Below are positions 1 through 7,966 of a stretch of DNA of 22,653 nucleotides, one piece after another (within the stretch, counting starts at the first letter, position 1; every line of letters starts with the position of its first letter). The stretch lies in the NCBI GenBank assembly GCA_040217795.1, contig JBEHWK010000044.1, forward strand, positions 1 to 22,653, given 5' to 3'. The translations under genes were made by a program, and so were the position numbers. The notes beneath the pieces were generated by a model. It did not search any database, was not told where the DNA came from, and saw nothing but the letters and a program-made list of their open reading frames with translations. Origin of the DNA: Clostridium_T sp040217795. GTDB taxonomy: Bacteria; Bacillota; Clostridia; Clostridiales; Clostridiaceae.

Positions 1-392
1 ATGATTTCGATATACCTGAGAATGAAATAATTCTGCAGTTTGACAGTGAAAGTTTAGACAGGGCTTTAGGAAATATAGTAAACAACAGCATAAAATATAA
101 TCCTTCAGGTACAACTTTAAGAATATACTGTTTTGTTAGGGACAATTATGTTAATATTGTCATTTCTGATAACGGAGTGGGTATTCCGAAAGAGGATGCT
201 GAAAGTATGTTCGATCCTTTCAGAAGGGGAGACAAAGCAAGAACTTCAGAGAATGAGGGAACAGGATTGGGCCTCGCAATAACTAAAACCATAATAGCAA
301 AGCACAATGGCTTTATCACTTTAAATAGTGATATTAATAAGGGCTGCGAATTTGTAATCAGGATTCCTTTACACAATTCAACCAAAAAATAA
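1..392 (+). CDS. Sensor histidine kinase, C-terminal part (5' end outside window)
   Basis: The reading frame is open from base 3 to the TAA at 390-392 and encodes the ATP-binding (HATPase_c) end of a two-component kinase. All the nucleotide-binding boxes are visible in order: the N box (NIVNNSIKYNP), the G1 box (DNGVGI), the F box (FDPFRRG) and the G2 box (GTGLGLAI). The protein ends about 17 residues after the last beta strand, as usual for an orthodox kinase without a receiver domain. The sensor and histidine-bearing parts lie upstream of the window, so the stimulus and partner cannot be told. The gene runs toward the two kinases on the opposite strand and shares a bidirectional terminator with them. 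Confidence 0.9.
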   Translation, partial: DFDIPENEIILQFDSESLDRALGNIVNNSIKYNPSGTTLRIYCFVRDNYVNIVISDNGVGIPKEDAESMFDPFRRGDKARTSENEGTGLGLAITKTIIAKHNGFITLNSDINKGCEFVIRIPLHNSTKK

Positions 393-404
393 TGTTCAGA
401 TAAT

Positions 405-433
405 AAAAAAGCAGCTTACTCAGCTGCTTTTTT
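405..433. terminator. Bidirectional intrinsic terminator
   Basis: A perfect 12-bp stem (AAAAAAGCAGCT at 405-416, AGCTGCTTTTTT at 422-433) with a 5-base loop separates two convergent genes. It has a T run in both directions, so it can end the kinase fragment on + and the kinase pair on -. Confidence 0.85.
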
Positions 434-434
434 C

Positions 435-2435
435 CTATGTATAGATGTCAGAAAATTCTATATCCACTTTTTCATCTAAATATTCCTTTGGCAGAATTAA
501 AGGTTCTTTATCATGGATTTCAGCCTCATAAGGAAGAGTTATCAGAAATTCATTTCCAAGTTTCTCTTCCGTTTTCAAAACAAGTGATCCTCCCTGCACC
601 TCAATTAAACTTCTGCACAGATGTAATCCCAATCCGCTTCCTTCCTTATCCCTATTTAAAGCTTTATTTACTTTTGAGAACTTGTCAAATAAAAATGGTT
701 CAATATCTTTTGATACCGAAGGACCGTCATTTTTTATGCTGATAAAGACTTTTTCATCATTATGGTATATATTTATATAAATATAACCCTCTTTTTTTCC
801 GAATTTCACAGAATTGGAAAGAAGATTTAATACCACTCTCTGAATCAATTCCCCGTCACAGTTTACATTAATCTCTTCATCTTCAGAATCAAATACCATA
901 TGCATATCCACTTTATCTATATACCTGACAGAAATCTGAGCCGCGTCTTCAACAAGTTCCACAATGTTATAAACTTCATTTGACGGAACAAAATATCCTT
1001 CAGATAATCTGCTGGTATCGATAAAATTATTGACTGTTCTTATGAGCCTCAGGCAGTTTTGTCTTATAACATTGGTATTTTTTTCAATAGAATTGTAGTT
1101 GCCTTCTTCAAAATACAGATCATTCAGCTGTATTGCCGAGTATATCAGGTTGATTGGAGTTCTTAACTCGTGGGATATGTTAGAGAAAAAACTGTTCTTT
1201 AAATTTTCTTCACCAAGATACCTCTCTAAATCCAGCTTTAGTTTATGGTTTTTTATTTTTCCTGTGACATCCTTAATTATTAAGGCCTTTAAATTTTCTT
1301 TGATTTCAAATAAATATATCTCCAGGTCTTTCTCTTCACCATGAATTCTTCTTTTTATGTGTATTTCATTATGGGAATCAGATGAATTCAATTTGTGGTT
1401 TATATTCAATTTATGCAGTACATGAGTCAGACTGATTGTTGTGTCGCTATGAAGCAGGCCTTCCAAAAAATAAGATGAGGCCTCATTTGCATATGAGATA
1501 TAATTATTTCTGAATATCATTATTCCATGGGAAATGGATTCAAGCAATGAAGTATATTTCATCTCACTCTTGCTTAGAATATCCCTTATCTCCTTAAGCA
1601 GACTCAACCTGTCCTGAAGTGTCCTGTTTAAAACAATCTGATTTTTTTCCGCTTCAAGAAGTTTGTTGTGAGTGATGCTATATGTTTCATATATTATGGA
1701 CTCAATCAGGGCTTCATATATTACAAAATAACCTACATATTTAAATATATGGGCCCAGACCAAAGTATCATAATAAAACTGGAAATGAATCCATGCAGTA
1801 AATTCGTATATTGCTATAAAAATCAGGCTCACATATAAGTATTTCCTCTCCTTATTTTTCATCAGGTCCTTGTGCTTAAGGGTCAATACAAGGATTGTAA
1901 TAAGAAGTATATATAGAAGATACCAGCAGTGTATTATATAACTTGAATAGTAATAATAATTGTTTTTAATATAAAAAATTGACGAACTAAAAACCAACAT
2001 GATGATAAAGGTCAATGCAAATCCTATTAGAGCAGTTTTCTTGCTTGCATTATTAATAAGAAACAAAATTGAAAGCAATATCAGTGAATACTCCAGAAAA
2101 TTATTGCATATCCAGGCAAACATGGTATTAAAAAACAAGTTGCTGATGCTTGTTTCCGAATTTGCATACATTGCGTGAAAAAAATTAACAAGGAAAATCA
2201 TGGGGAACCCATACCCTATATAATTAAAAAATGATATTTTCGTATTTTTTTTCGTATATGAAATTAATGCAATGGATAAAACCATTGATGAACAAATAAA
2301 CTCTATAAGAATATGATATAAATTATAGTTATTTGTCAATTTATATAATCCTAATACAATGACAGGTATAAAAACTGCAATTTTAAGATCAACTCTGGTT
2401 CTATGCTTAGCGCTCTCCGAAATTTTCATTGACAT
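435..2435 (-). CDS. MASE3-like membrane sensor histidine kinase (second of a tandem pair)
   Basis: This 666-residue protein is a membrane-bound two-component kinase. Residues 15-245 hold about seven hydrophobic segments resembling a MASE3 sensor region, including a motif around FLVNFFHAMY (81-90). A linker/coiled region (250-300) and a weak PAS-like part (295-390) follow. The HisKA H box FFSNISHELRTP gives phospho-acceptor H422. The HATPase part has the N box NLLSNS (537-542) and G2 box GSGLGL (599-604). The G1 box reads NDGPSV instead of DxGxG, so ATP binding or turnover may be altered. The ATG at 2433-2435 has AAAGGAG upstream at a good distance and lies inside the end of the preceding kinase gene (29-base overlap), which suggests translational coupling. 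No response regulator is adjacent. The ligand is unknown. Confidence 0.88.
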   Translation of the reverse strand: MSMKISESAKHRTRVDLKIAVFIPVIVLGLYKLTNNYNLYHILIEFICSSMVLSIALISYTKKNTKISFFNYIGYGFPMIFLVNFFHAMYANSETSISNLFFNTMFAWICNNFLEYSLILLSILFLINNASKKTALIGFALTFIIMLVFSSSIFYIKNNYYYYSSYIIHCWYLLYILLITILVLTLKHKDLMKNKERKYLYVSLIFIAIYEFTAWIHFQFYYDTLVWAHIFKYVGYFVIYEALIESIIYETYSITHNKLLEAEKNQIVLNRTLQDRLSLLKEIRDILSKSEMKYTSLLESISHGIMIFRNNYISYANEASSYFLEGLLHSDTTISLTHVLHKLNINHKLNSSDSHNEIHIKRRIHGEEKDLEIYLFEIKENLKALIIKDVTGKIKNHKLKLDLERYLGEENLKNSFFSNISHELRTPINLIYSAIQLNDLYFEEGNYNSIEKNTNVIRQNCLRLIRTVNNFIDTSRLSEGYFVPSNEVYNIVELVEDAAQISVRYIDKVDMHMVFDSEDEEINVNCDGELIQRVVLNLLSNSVKFGKKEGYIYINIYHNDEKVFISIKNDGPSVSKDIEPFLFDKFSKVNKALNRDKEGSGLGLHLCRSLIEVQGGSLVLKTEEKLGNEFLITLPYEAEIHDKEPLILPKEYLDEKVDIEFSDIYT

Positions 2436-4377
2436 AAATTTTACTCCTTTTGAATGTAAGGGTTATATTGGTTCCTTTTCCCAAACTTGATTCAATATCT
2501 ATATTTCCGCCCATAAGCTCAGTTAAATTCTTAACCACATATAAACCAATGCCATTACCTGCTACGCTTATTTTACTGTTATTTTTCCCCTGGGAAAATC
2601 TATTGAAGGCTTCTTCCACGAATTCTTTTTCCATTCCTATGCCTGTATCTGTTATATTTATCTTCACCTGATCCATTACACAATAAACAGACACGAGTAT
2701 TTTCCCTTTTGGAGGTGTGTATTTCAAGGCATTTGAAATAAGATTCAATATAATCCTTTCAATGAATTCTCTGTCCAGCTTTACATAAATCTCTTCCTCT
2801 GTGGTATCAAATATAAGTTCAACATCTTTAGCTTTCACATATTCCGCCAGGTTCATAACATGGTCTTCGATTACCTCAACAATATTGCTTAACTCAAGAT
2901 TGGCTTTAAGATACTTCGAATTGAGCCTTGAGCTGTCAATAAGATTATTTGTAAGTCTTATTAGGGAAAGACAGTTATCCTTGGAGATTCCGTTGTATCT
3001 TCTGGCTTCAGCATAATTGCCCTTCGATAAGAGAAGTGTCAAAAGCTGGCTTGCAGAATACACTACATTTAATGGTGTTTTCAGATCATGGCTTATGCTT
3101 GAAAGAAAATCTTCCCTGATTTTTTCTTCCAGTCTTTTCTTTTCAACTTCCATCTGTATCTTTCCTATACGGACTTCTTCGGTTATATCATTTAGTACAA
3201 CCAGAGCCTGTCCTTCTTCATCAAAAACTTCAAAAAATTGAAGTTCAAGATTATGCTCTTCATCCATGTTTATGGTACCTTCATATATTTCTTTATAATT
3301 TATTCCATTATTTTCTGAAGCAAGGAGTTTTTCTTCACTGAATCTAACAAGATCTGTGAGCTTTCTGTTTATTATGCTTTTCAGATTTTTCTTTTTTAAA
3401 TAGTTTTGAAAAGCGGTATTTGCAAAAATTATTCTTGCATTTGAAGCGTTTATGATTAACATGCTTTGAGGAATATTTTTAAACAGGCTTCTGTACATTT
3501 CTTCCCTTTCATGGATTGCCTTTTGGGAAAGCTCCAGTTCCATGTTTTTTGAAGATATTTTTTCATTAAGGTTATTTAACTCTATATTTCTGGTATATAA
3601 ATCATTAAAAAGTAATACATACGGATTCTTAAGCAGCTTATGCAATATGCACCCGTAAAATATCAGGTACGCTGTAAGCTTAATAAAATATTCAGGAAGC
3701 AGACTATCATTTTGTTTTAAAAATATGTACTGAATAGTATTTAAAAAATAAAAATATAAAAGAAAATATGAATATAGCCTGAAATAGTTGACTTCTTTCT
3801 CTTTGTTTACAGGAAATTGCAGTGATGAAAGCAATGAATATACAAATAGAATTATTACGAGAATATTAAAAATTAAACCAAATATATATAAGTTTTCAAT
3901 CATTGCAGCCATTAAAAAATAAGCACATGCTGATGCCAGGGTTGTTATCCAGTATTTACGCTTTACACTTTTCCTGCTGCTGTTGCTTAAAAAATATGGA
4001 GTATATATCCATAATATAGCTATCAGACCATCACATAGCACATGTAAATATACAGGATGGAAATTATAATGGAAACTGCTGTTAATATATTCTTCAGGAA
4101 TAAGTTCTGCCATATTTACAAAAGCTGTTATGAAGAAGGTTATTGAAAAAAATTTGAAATACTGATTTTGCAGTATATTTGCAGTTGAATAAGCCAGAAT
4201 CATAATAGAAAGACTTATTACTATATATATCAATCTTAGGATATTTGATGTCAGGTCCTGGAAAAGTAAGCAAAATACAATTATGAGACAAGTTATAAGT
4301 ATGCTTATTTTGCCGATTTCATGCAATTCCCCTCTATCCATATATATTATTTTTTCTACTTCATTTTTATTTTGCAT
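2407..4377 (-). CDS. MASE3-like/PAS sensor histidine kinase (first of a tandem pair)
   Basis: This 656-residue kinase has the same plan as its downstream neighbour. About seven membrane segments fill residues 22-245, a coiled coil spans 262-292, and a PAS domain spans about 290-400 (ending in ALVVLNDITE). The HisKA H box gives H430 in SSISHDLKTP. The HATPase domain has the N box NLISNA (545-550), a full G1 box DTGIGM (577-582) and the G2 box GNGIGL (607-612). Unlike the neighbour, every catalytic box is intact. The ATG at 4375-4377 was chosen because GGGAGG sits 8 bases upstream; a second ATG at codon 13 lacks a comparable site. It is the first gene of a two-kinase operon with a candidate promoter just upstream. 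The pair may have arisen by duplication and could form mixed dimers; that is inference. Confidence 0.9.
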   Translation of the reverse strand: MQNKNEVEKIIYMDRGELHEIGKISILITCLIIVFCLLFQDLTSNILRLIYIVISLSIMILAYSTANILQNQYFKFFSITFFITAFVNMAELIPEEYINSSFHYNFHPVYLHVLCDGLIAILWIYTPYFLSNSSRKSVKRKYWITTLASACAYFLMAAMIENLYIFGLIFNILVIILFVYSLLSSLQFPVNKEKEVNYFRLYSYFLLYFYFLNTIQYIFLKQNDSLLPEYFIKLTAYLIFYGCILHKLLKNPYVLLFNDLYTRNIELNNLNEKISSKNMELELSQKAIHEREEMYRSLFKNIPQSMLIINASNARIIFANTAFQNYLKKKNLKSIINRKLTDLVRFSEEKLLASENNGINYKEIYEGTINMDEEHNLELQFFEVFDEEGQALVVLNDITEEVRIGKIQMEVEKKRLEEKIREDFLSSISHDLKTPLNVVYSASQLLTLLLSKGNYAEARRYNGISKDNCLSLIRLTNNLIDSSRLNSKYLKANLELSNIVEVIEDHVMNLAEYVKAKDVELIFDTTEEEIYVKLDREFIERIILNLISNALKYTPPKGKILVSVYCVMDQVKINITDTGIGMEKEFVEEAFNRFSQGKNNSKISVAGNGIGLYVVKNLTELMGGNIDIESSLGKGTNITLTFKRSKIYVNENFGER

Positions 4378-4399
4378 TTTTAGTTCCTCCCTTCTATAG

Positions 4400-4428
4400 A
4401 TTCTAACTAAATTTATGTAAAATGTGAA
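4400..4428 (-). promoter_or_regulatory. Candidate sigma-A promoter for the kinase pair
   Basis: On the minus strand TTCACA (4428-4423) is separated by 17 bases from TAGAAT (4405-4400), five of six matches at each hexamer. The predicted start near 4393 leaves a leader of about 16 bases that begins at the Shine-Dalgarno sequence. Confidence 0.5.
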
Positions 4429-4445
4429 TAAAAATAGTAAAATTA

Positions 4446-4474
4446 TTGAATTATTATTTTATTTATATTACTAT
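4446..4474 (+). promoter_or_regulatory. Candidate sigma-A promoter for mscL
   Basis: TTGAAT (4446-4451), a 17-base spacer and TACTAT (4469-4474) lie ahead of the mscL ribosome binding site AAAGGAGG at 4486-4493. A start near 4481 would give a leader of about 20 bases. Confidence 0.45.
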
Positions 4475-4499
4475 ATACCTATGTAAAGGAGGATATTTT

Positions 4500-4889
4500 A
4501 TGGTTGAGGAATTTAAAAAGTTTGCTCTGAAAGGAAACGTCTTGGATTTGGCAGTGGGTGTCATTATCGGAGGCGCTTTTGGTAAAATTGTAACTTCATT
4601 AGTTAATGATATTATTATGCCTATAATGGCAGTATTAACAGGCGGAGTAAAGTTTGATAGCTTGAAATTAATTCTTAAAGAAGCGGGAGCTAATTCAGTC
4701 ACACTTAATTATGGATCTTTCATACAAAATATTGTTGACTTTTTAATTATTTCATTGTCAATTTTCTTTTTCGTTAAGATTATGAACAAGCTTAACAGAA
4801 AAAAGGCAGTTGAATCTGCCCCGGCAAAACCTTCTGCTGAAGTTGAGCTTCTTGCGGAAATCAGGGATTTATTAAAGAAAGAAAAATAA
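4500..4889 (+). CDS. mscL: Large-conductance mechanosensitive channel MscL
   Basis: MscL is a homopentameric inner-membrane pore that opens under membrane tension and releases solutes on osmotic downshock. The 129-residue product has the family's usual length. Its N-terminal amphipathic segment (VEEFKKFALKGN) leads into TM1 with the signature NVLDLAVGVIIGGAFGKIV (about 12-30). A short periplasmic loop, TM2 (about 72-92) and a charged cytoplasmic helix (LLAEIRDLLKKEK) follow. The frame is open further upstream, but the ATG at 4500 has AAAGGAGG at 4486-4493 and starts where MscL proteins start, so the longer version is rejected. It is a single-gene unit with its own promoter candidate and a terminator right after the stop. 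Confidence 0.97.
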   Translation: MVEEFKKFALKGNVLDLAVGVIIGGAFGKIVTSLVNDIIMPIMAVLTGGVKFDSLKLILKEAGANSVTLNYGSFIQNIVDFLIISLSIFFFVKIMNKLNRKKAVESAPAKPSAEVELLAEIRDLLKKEK

Positions 4890-4896
4890 TTTGCAA

Positions 4897-4930
4897 AAAA
4901 CAAGCTGGAAATCTTAAACCAGCTTGTTTT
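4897..4930. terminator. Bidirectional terminator between mscL and the TPR gene
   Basis: A 12-bp stem (AAAACAAGCTGG at 4897-4908 with CCAGCTTGTTTT at 4919-4930) has a 10-base loop and a T run on each side. It overlaps the stop codon of the minus-strand TPR gene, so the two convergent genes share it. Confidence 0.85.
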
Positions 4931-5855
4931 ATTTCTTGAAAATCTTACTGCTTGTAAACTCAGTAAACTCCCGCATTTTTATAATATCTTTAAGTTCGTC
5001 ATCTTCCAAAATATATTTTAAAAATTGAGGATATATTTTAAGAGCAGTTTTTATATCATGGAAAGCTTTTTCCTTATCTTCCAGCAAAGCGTAAAAACAG
5101 CCTCTGTTATAGTAAAGAAAATGCACCTCTTCACAATTATTTATTCCTTCTGTAAGAACACTGATACCTTTCATCGTATCACTGTATTTATACAAAACGG
5201 CAAGGTTTAAATAGCTGTATGGGTAATCAGATTTAGACTTGATTGACCGCTCATAAAAACCTGCAGCTTTATTCTTCATATTATACTTGTAGCATATTAC
5301 ACCCATATTAAACAATGCTAAGTGATTCTTTGGGTCTATTTCAAGAGCTTTGGAAAACCTTTTATATGCTGAATCGTTTTTTCCCTGTTCTTCGTAAATG
5401 GAACCAAGATTAACATTTGCCCAAAAATCTGAAGGATTAAGTTCCAGAAGTTTTTCATAGTAATATACTGCAGAATCCTTATCTCCACACATATCATAAA
5501 CATTTGCAAGGAAAAAGTAAGCCTTGTGATAGTTAGGATTAATATGGATGGCTCTCTTATAAAGCTGTATAGCATTACTGTAACAGCCTTCTTCATCGTA
5601 TATTACCGCTAAGCCATAATAAGCCCGTTCATCATTTTCATCCAGTTCAAGGGATTTTCGATAAAGCTCTTTGGCTTCCTTAGACTTGCCCATAAAATCA
5701 TAAATCAACGCCATGCTTATGAGTGTATCTACATCTTGACCTTTTGTAAGGTCATTCACTTTGGTATATAAATCTAAAGCTTTTAAAAGTTTATTTTCTT
5801 TAAAGGCTTTTTCAGCTTTTTTCAGATAGTTTTCAATTAAGAATTCCTCGTTCAT
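4929..5855 (-). CDS. TPR-repeat protein
   Basis: The 308-residue protein is built almost entirely from 34-residue tetratricopeptide repeats. At least six can be followed from about residue 10 to 285, with phase markers such as ALIYDFMGKSKEAKELYRKSLELD, the A-x-x-N/Y-L-A pattern at each first helix, and the P32-like positions in HINPN, ELNPS and EIDPK. TPR arrays are helical scaffolds for protein-protein binding; no catalytic domain, signal peptide or membrane segment is visible, so it is probably a cytoplasmic adaptor with unknown partner. The ATG at 5853-5855 has GGAGA 4 bases upstream. It lies 37 bases downstream of the 6S RNA terminator on the same strand, so it may be expressed partly by read-through. 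Confidence 0.9.
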   Translation of the reverse strand: MNEEFLIENYLKKAEKAFKENKLLKALDLYTKVNDLTKGQDVDTLISMALIYDFMGKSKEAKELYRKSLELDENDERAYYGLAVIYDEEGCYSNAIQLYKRAIHINPNYHKAYFFLANVYDMCGDKDSAVYYYEKLLELNPSDFWANVNLGSIYEEQGKNDSAYKRFSKALEIDPKNHLALFNMGVICYKYNMKNKAAGFYERSIKSKSDYPYSYLNLAVLYKYSDTMKGISVLTEGINNCEEVHFLYYNRGCFYALLEDKEKAFHDIKTALKIYPQFLKYILEDDELKDIIKMREFTEFTSSKIFKK

Positions 5856-5892
5856 TATCTCTCCATTAAATCAAAATTTAATTTATATATTG

Positions 5893-5916
5893 AAAAAAGA
5901 GGGTATAATCCCTCTT
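5893..5916 (-). terminator. Intrinsic terminator of the 6S RNA gene
   Basis: On the minus strand AAGAGGG (5916-5910 side) pairs with CCCTCTT (5903-5897 side) across a 6-base loop and is followed by a run of six T. Confidence 0.75.
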
Positions 5917-6121
5917 AAAAACTTTTAATGCACTTCCAAAATACCGTCGCCCTTCTTTTGACACCTATCTCTCGATAGGTGGGTGTCCTCACAAATGCAT
6001 TTATGTCCTGGCCGTAAGGTCTTATAGGGCAATCAAGCATCAGATACTTGGACTCCCGGCATAAAACTGTAGGTTCAAAATAAGAGCCTCACAAATATCT
6101 CAGAAGTAACCTTGTTTTGTT
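5893..6121 (-). ncRNA. ssrS: Probable 6S RNA (RNA polymerase regulator)
   Basis: 6S RNA folds into a long rod that mimics an open promoter and holds the housekeeping RNA polymerase in stationary phase. Read on the minus strand, 6108-6095 and 5944-5931 form a 14-bp closing stem (with G-U pairs) around a large bulged rod. The 5' side (CTGAGATATTTGTGAGGC) resembles the start of E. coli 6S RNA, and the 3' side (GGGCGACGGTATTTTGG) resembles its end. Inside is a hairpin with a GAGA tetraloop near 5975. A strong promoter precedes it and a terminator ends it, giving about 229 nt, in the usual clostridial range. No open frame fits the stretch. The call rests on structure and remembered similarity; a covariance-model search was not possible. 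Confidence 0.75.
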
Positions 6122-6127
6122 AAGTTA

Positions 6128-6156
6128 ATTATATAGCATTTTTTTGGAAAAATCAA
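6128..6156 (-). promoter_or_regulatory. Sigma-A promoter of the 6S RNA gene
   Basis: On the minus strand TTGATT (6156-6151) and a perfect TATAAT (6133-6128) are separated by exactly 17 bases, predicting a start near 6121. It is the best-looking promoter in the window, as expected for an abundant housekeeping RNA. Confidence 0.7.
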
Positions 6157-6222
6157 CTTTAAAAACGTGTAATACTCTGAGATAATGAGATGCTATCTAT
6201 ATATTTAAAGGCTTTGGGTTAA

Positions 6223-7035
6223 TTAGAGCAGGAAATCATCGATTAGTTTCCTTGCAATTGTCAAGTTATCCGGAATCAGAGGAAGATTGCCTTTTTTGAA
6301 CCATCCTGCTTCTGAAATCTCAACTCCATCTGCCTTTATTTCACCGCTTTCATATTCAGCAGTGAAACCTATCATTACTGAGTTTGGAAATGGCCAGGGC
6401 TGATTGCCGAAGTACTTAATGTTTTTCACCTTTATTCCTACTTCCTCCATTACTTCTCTTTTAACACACTCCTCAAAGGTTTCTCCTGCCTCAACAAACC
6501 CGGACAGTACGCTGTATAACCCTTCTCTGAACTGCGCGTTGTGTGCAAGGAGAATTTCATCAACCTTTATTACTGAAACAATTATAGCAGGTGAAAGCTG
6601 TGGATAGTATGTACTTCTGCAGTCGGAGCATATCTTTGCCCTTTGATCATGAATCTTATGAAGTTTTCTGCCGCATTTTCCACAGAACCTGTTATTTTTG
6701 TCCCAATTAACAATCTGATTTCCTCTGCCCATAACCATGAACATTTCTTCTCCAACAAGTCTTCCTGCTGTCCTGATATCCATAAATTCAAATTCTTCTG
6801 CAGTATTAATTACTCGATCCTCAATTTCTGCAGCATAACATTCATGACCCTGATAATTTCCTATATAGTATTCCTCTCCAAACTCCATGAAATCCAGCAT
6901 GTTATGTCTTGGGATCATTGCACTCTCATTGCTTTTATGAAGCAATATCCTGTTTGTATTATATACAAACCATAAATCCTTGCCGGACTTTTCTTTCTGA
7001 GGATTTACTCCCGGCAAAAAATTTAAATAATCCAT
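6223..7035 (-). CDS. nudC: NAD(+) diphosphatase / NADH pyrophosphatase (Nudix)
   Basis: NudC-type Nudix hydrolases cut NADH to NMNH and AMP, and some remove NAD caps from RNA 5' ends. The 270-residue protein has the full family plan. A poorly conserved N-terminal domain is followed by a four-cysteine zinc ribbon (C118, C121, C136, C139). The Nudix box G179-x5-E-x7-REVMEEVG carries the metal-binding glutamates. After it comes the NADH-specificity signature NQPWPFPNS (211-219); the usual form starts with Ser, here Asn. The ATG at 7033-7035 has AAGAAGGT upstream. It is the last gene of an operon with the ArsC-like gene (21 bases upstream) and the acetyltransferase. Enzyme activity is known for the family; the decapping role is inference here. 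Confidence 0.92.
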   Translation of the reverse strand: MDYLNFLPGVNPQKEKSGKDLWFVYNTNRILLHKSNESAMIPRHNMLDFMEFGEEYYIGNYQGHECYAAEIEDRVINTAEEFEFMDIRTAGRLVGEEMFMVMGRGNQIVNWDKNNRFCGKCGRKLHKIHDQRAKICSDCRSTYYPQLSPAIIVSVIKVDEILLAHNAQFREGLYSVLSGFVEAGETFEECVKREVMEEVGIKVKNIKYFGNQPWPFPNSVMIGFTAEYESGEIKADGVEISEAGWFKKGNLPLIPDNLTIARKLIDDFLL

Positions 7036-7056
7036 TAAGTTACCTTCTTTCCTGTG

Positions 7057-7395
7057 TTATTCCCAAGTAGCCCATATATCAGGCTTAAAACCTACTGTTG
7101 AAATCTTGCCATTTCTCACAATAGGCGTATTGTAAAGCTTGGGGTTTTTTAACAAAAGTTCTTCTCTTACATTTTCTGTTCTTATTTTATCTAAATTCAA
7201 ATTTTTATATTCTTTTGATTTCTCATTTATAAGCTCATTTAAAGGAACAGAAGCCTTGATGCTTTGAAGTTCCCTTTTACTTATGTCTTTTTGGTTCAAA
7301 TCAATAAACTGATAAGGTATTTTTCTTTCTTTAAAATATCTTTCAGCTTTTTGTGTGTCAAAGGACTTTTTTATTCCAAATATCTGTATATTCAC
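7057..7395 (-). CDS. ArsC/Spx-family thioredoxin-fold protein lacking the active-site cysteine
   Basis: The 112-residue product has the length and fold marks of the ArsC/Spx/YffB family: an N-terminal beta strand (NIQIFGIKKS), then FDTQKAERYFKERKIPYQFIDL, a helical middle (ELINEKSKEYKNLNLDK) and a C-terminal NTPIVRNGKISTVGFKPDIW that matches the cis-Pro-like ...PIV..G....VGF motif. In arsenate reductases and most relatives the first loop carries a catalytic Cys (C-x-T or CxxC). Here the position is Ser11 (TCC codon) and the whole protein has no cysteine, so arsenate reduction by the usual chemistry is unlikely. It lies 18 bases after the acetyltransferase and 21 before nudC. It could be a Spx-like regulator or a non-redox paralogue; function is unknown. 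Confidence 0.82.
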   Translation of the reverse strand: MNIQIFGIKKSFDTQKAERYFKERKIPYQFIDLNQKDISKRELQSIKASVPLNELINEKSKEYKNLNLDKIRTENVREELLLKNPKLYNTPIVRNGKISTVGFKPDIWATWE

Positions 7396-7413
7396 ATTCT
7401 TCTCCTTTTAATA

Positions 7414-7845
7414 TTAATCATTCTTAAGGTTCAAGCTCTTGCTGAAGCAGAGTATATCATTTCTATCATTAAAACCCTGTGCTTTCCAGAAGCTTATTCC
7501 ATGGAGGTTGTCTTTTAGCACCAATAAATTTATTTTTGTAATACCTTCCTTTTCCAATGCGCTGAAAACAGCTTCAACTAATCTTGTCCCAATTCCCATT
7601 CCATAAAAAGTACTGTCCACTGCCGCATGATATATCGATGCCCTTCGTCCATCGTGACCACACAAAATGACTCCTGCTATTTCATTATTGATAACTGCTA
7701 CAAAATTCGTGTTAGGGTTTCTTTTCAAAAATCTTGAGATTCCATCTTCAGAATCATCCAGGTTTCTCATGCACATGCCGGGAGTCTTTTCCCACAAAGT
7801 GTATACATTTTTGTAATCATCCATATTCATAATACGTATTTCCAT
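7414..7845 (-). CDS. GNAT-family N-acetyltransferase
   Basis: This 143-residue protein has the complete GNAT fold. The N-terminal strand and helices (MEIRIMNMDDYKNVYTLWEK) resemble the YpeA type. Strand beta4 (AAVDSTFYGMGIGTRLVEAV) carries the acetyl-CoA pyrophosphate-binding motif with G-M-G-I-G-T at about 82-87. A C-terminal strand (NLLVLKDNLHGISFWKAQGF) has the usual N and Y/F landmarks. The family transfers acetyl from acetyl-CoA to an amine; the acceptor cannot be predicted. The start at 7843-7845 follows AAGGATGTGAG. It is the first gene of the operon leading into the ArsC-like gene and nudC. Confidence 0.9.
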   Translation of the reverse strand: MEIRIMNMDDYKNVYTLWEKTPGMCMRNLDDSEDGISRFLKRNPNTNFVAVINNEIAGVILCGHDGRRASIYHAAVDSTFYGMGIGTRLVEAVFSALEKEGITKINLLVLKDNLHGISFWKAQGFNDRNDILCFSKSLNLKND

Positions 7846-7864
7846 AGTCTCACATCCTTATTAT

Positions 7865-7892
7865 ATTATACCAAAGAAAAGCTGCCTTGCAA
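7865..7892 (-). promoter_or_regulatory. Candidate promoter for the acetyltransferase operon
   Basis: On the minus strand TTGCAA (7892-7887), a 16-base spacer and TATAAT (7870-7865) precede the operon. The predicted leader is only about 13 bases, so the start point would fall within the ribosome-binding region; this lowers confidence. Confidence 0.35.
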
Positions 7893-7966
7893 TCTGATTA
7901 AGCAGACAGCACAGCAGCTGGTTTTACTTTTTAGTTAACACTTCATATAAAATTACTCTCTTATTA

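Noticed and set aside
4446..4499. A longer N-terminus for MscL starting at a TTG
   Set aside because: AAAGGAGG at 4486-4493 would lie inside the coding part, and the shorter protein begins exactly where MscL proteins begin.
5893..6121. Mg-sensing M-box riboswitch instead of 6S RNA, because of GTGAGGCTC
   Set aside because: The rest of the M-box core is absent, no transporter follows, and the long closing stem with its own terminator fits 6S RNA better.
6643..6975. Plus-strand 110-codon open frame opposite nudC
   Set aside because: It lies wholly antisense to a confident Nudix gene with intact motifs and has no ribosome binding site.
7880..7925. Possible terminator of the 69-residue gene from an AGCTGC/GCAGCT pair
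   Set aside because: The arms are only six bases, the loop is nearly 30 bases, and the T run is poor.
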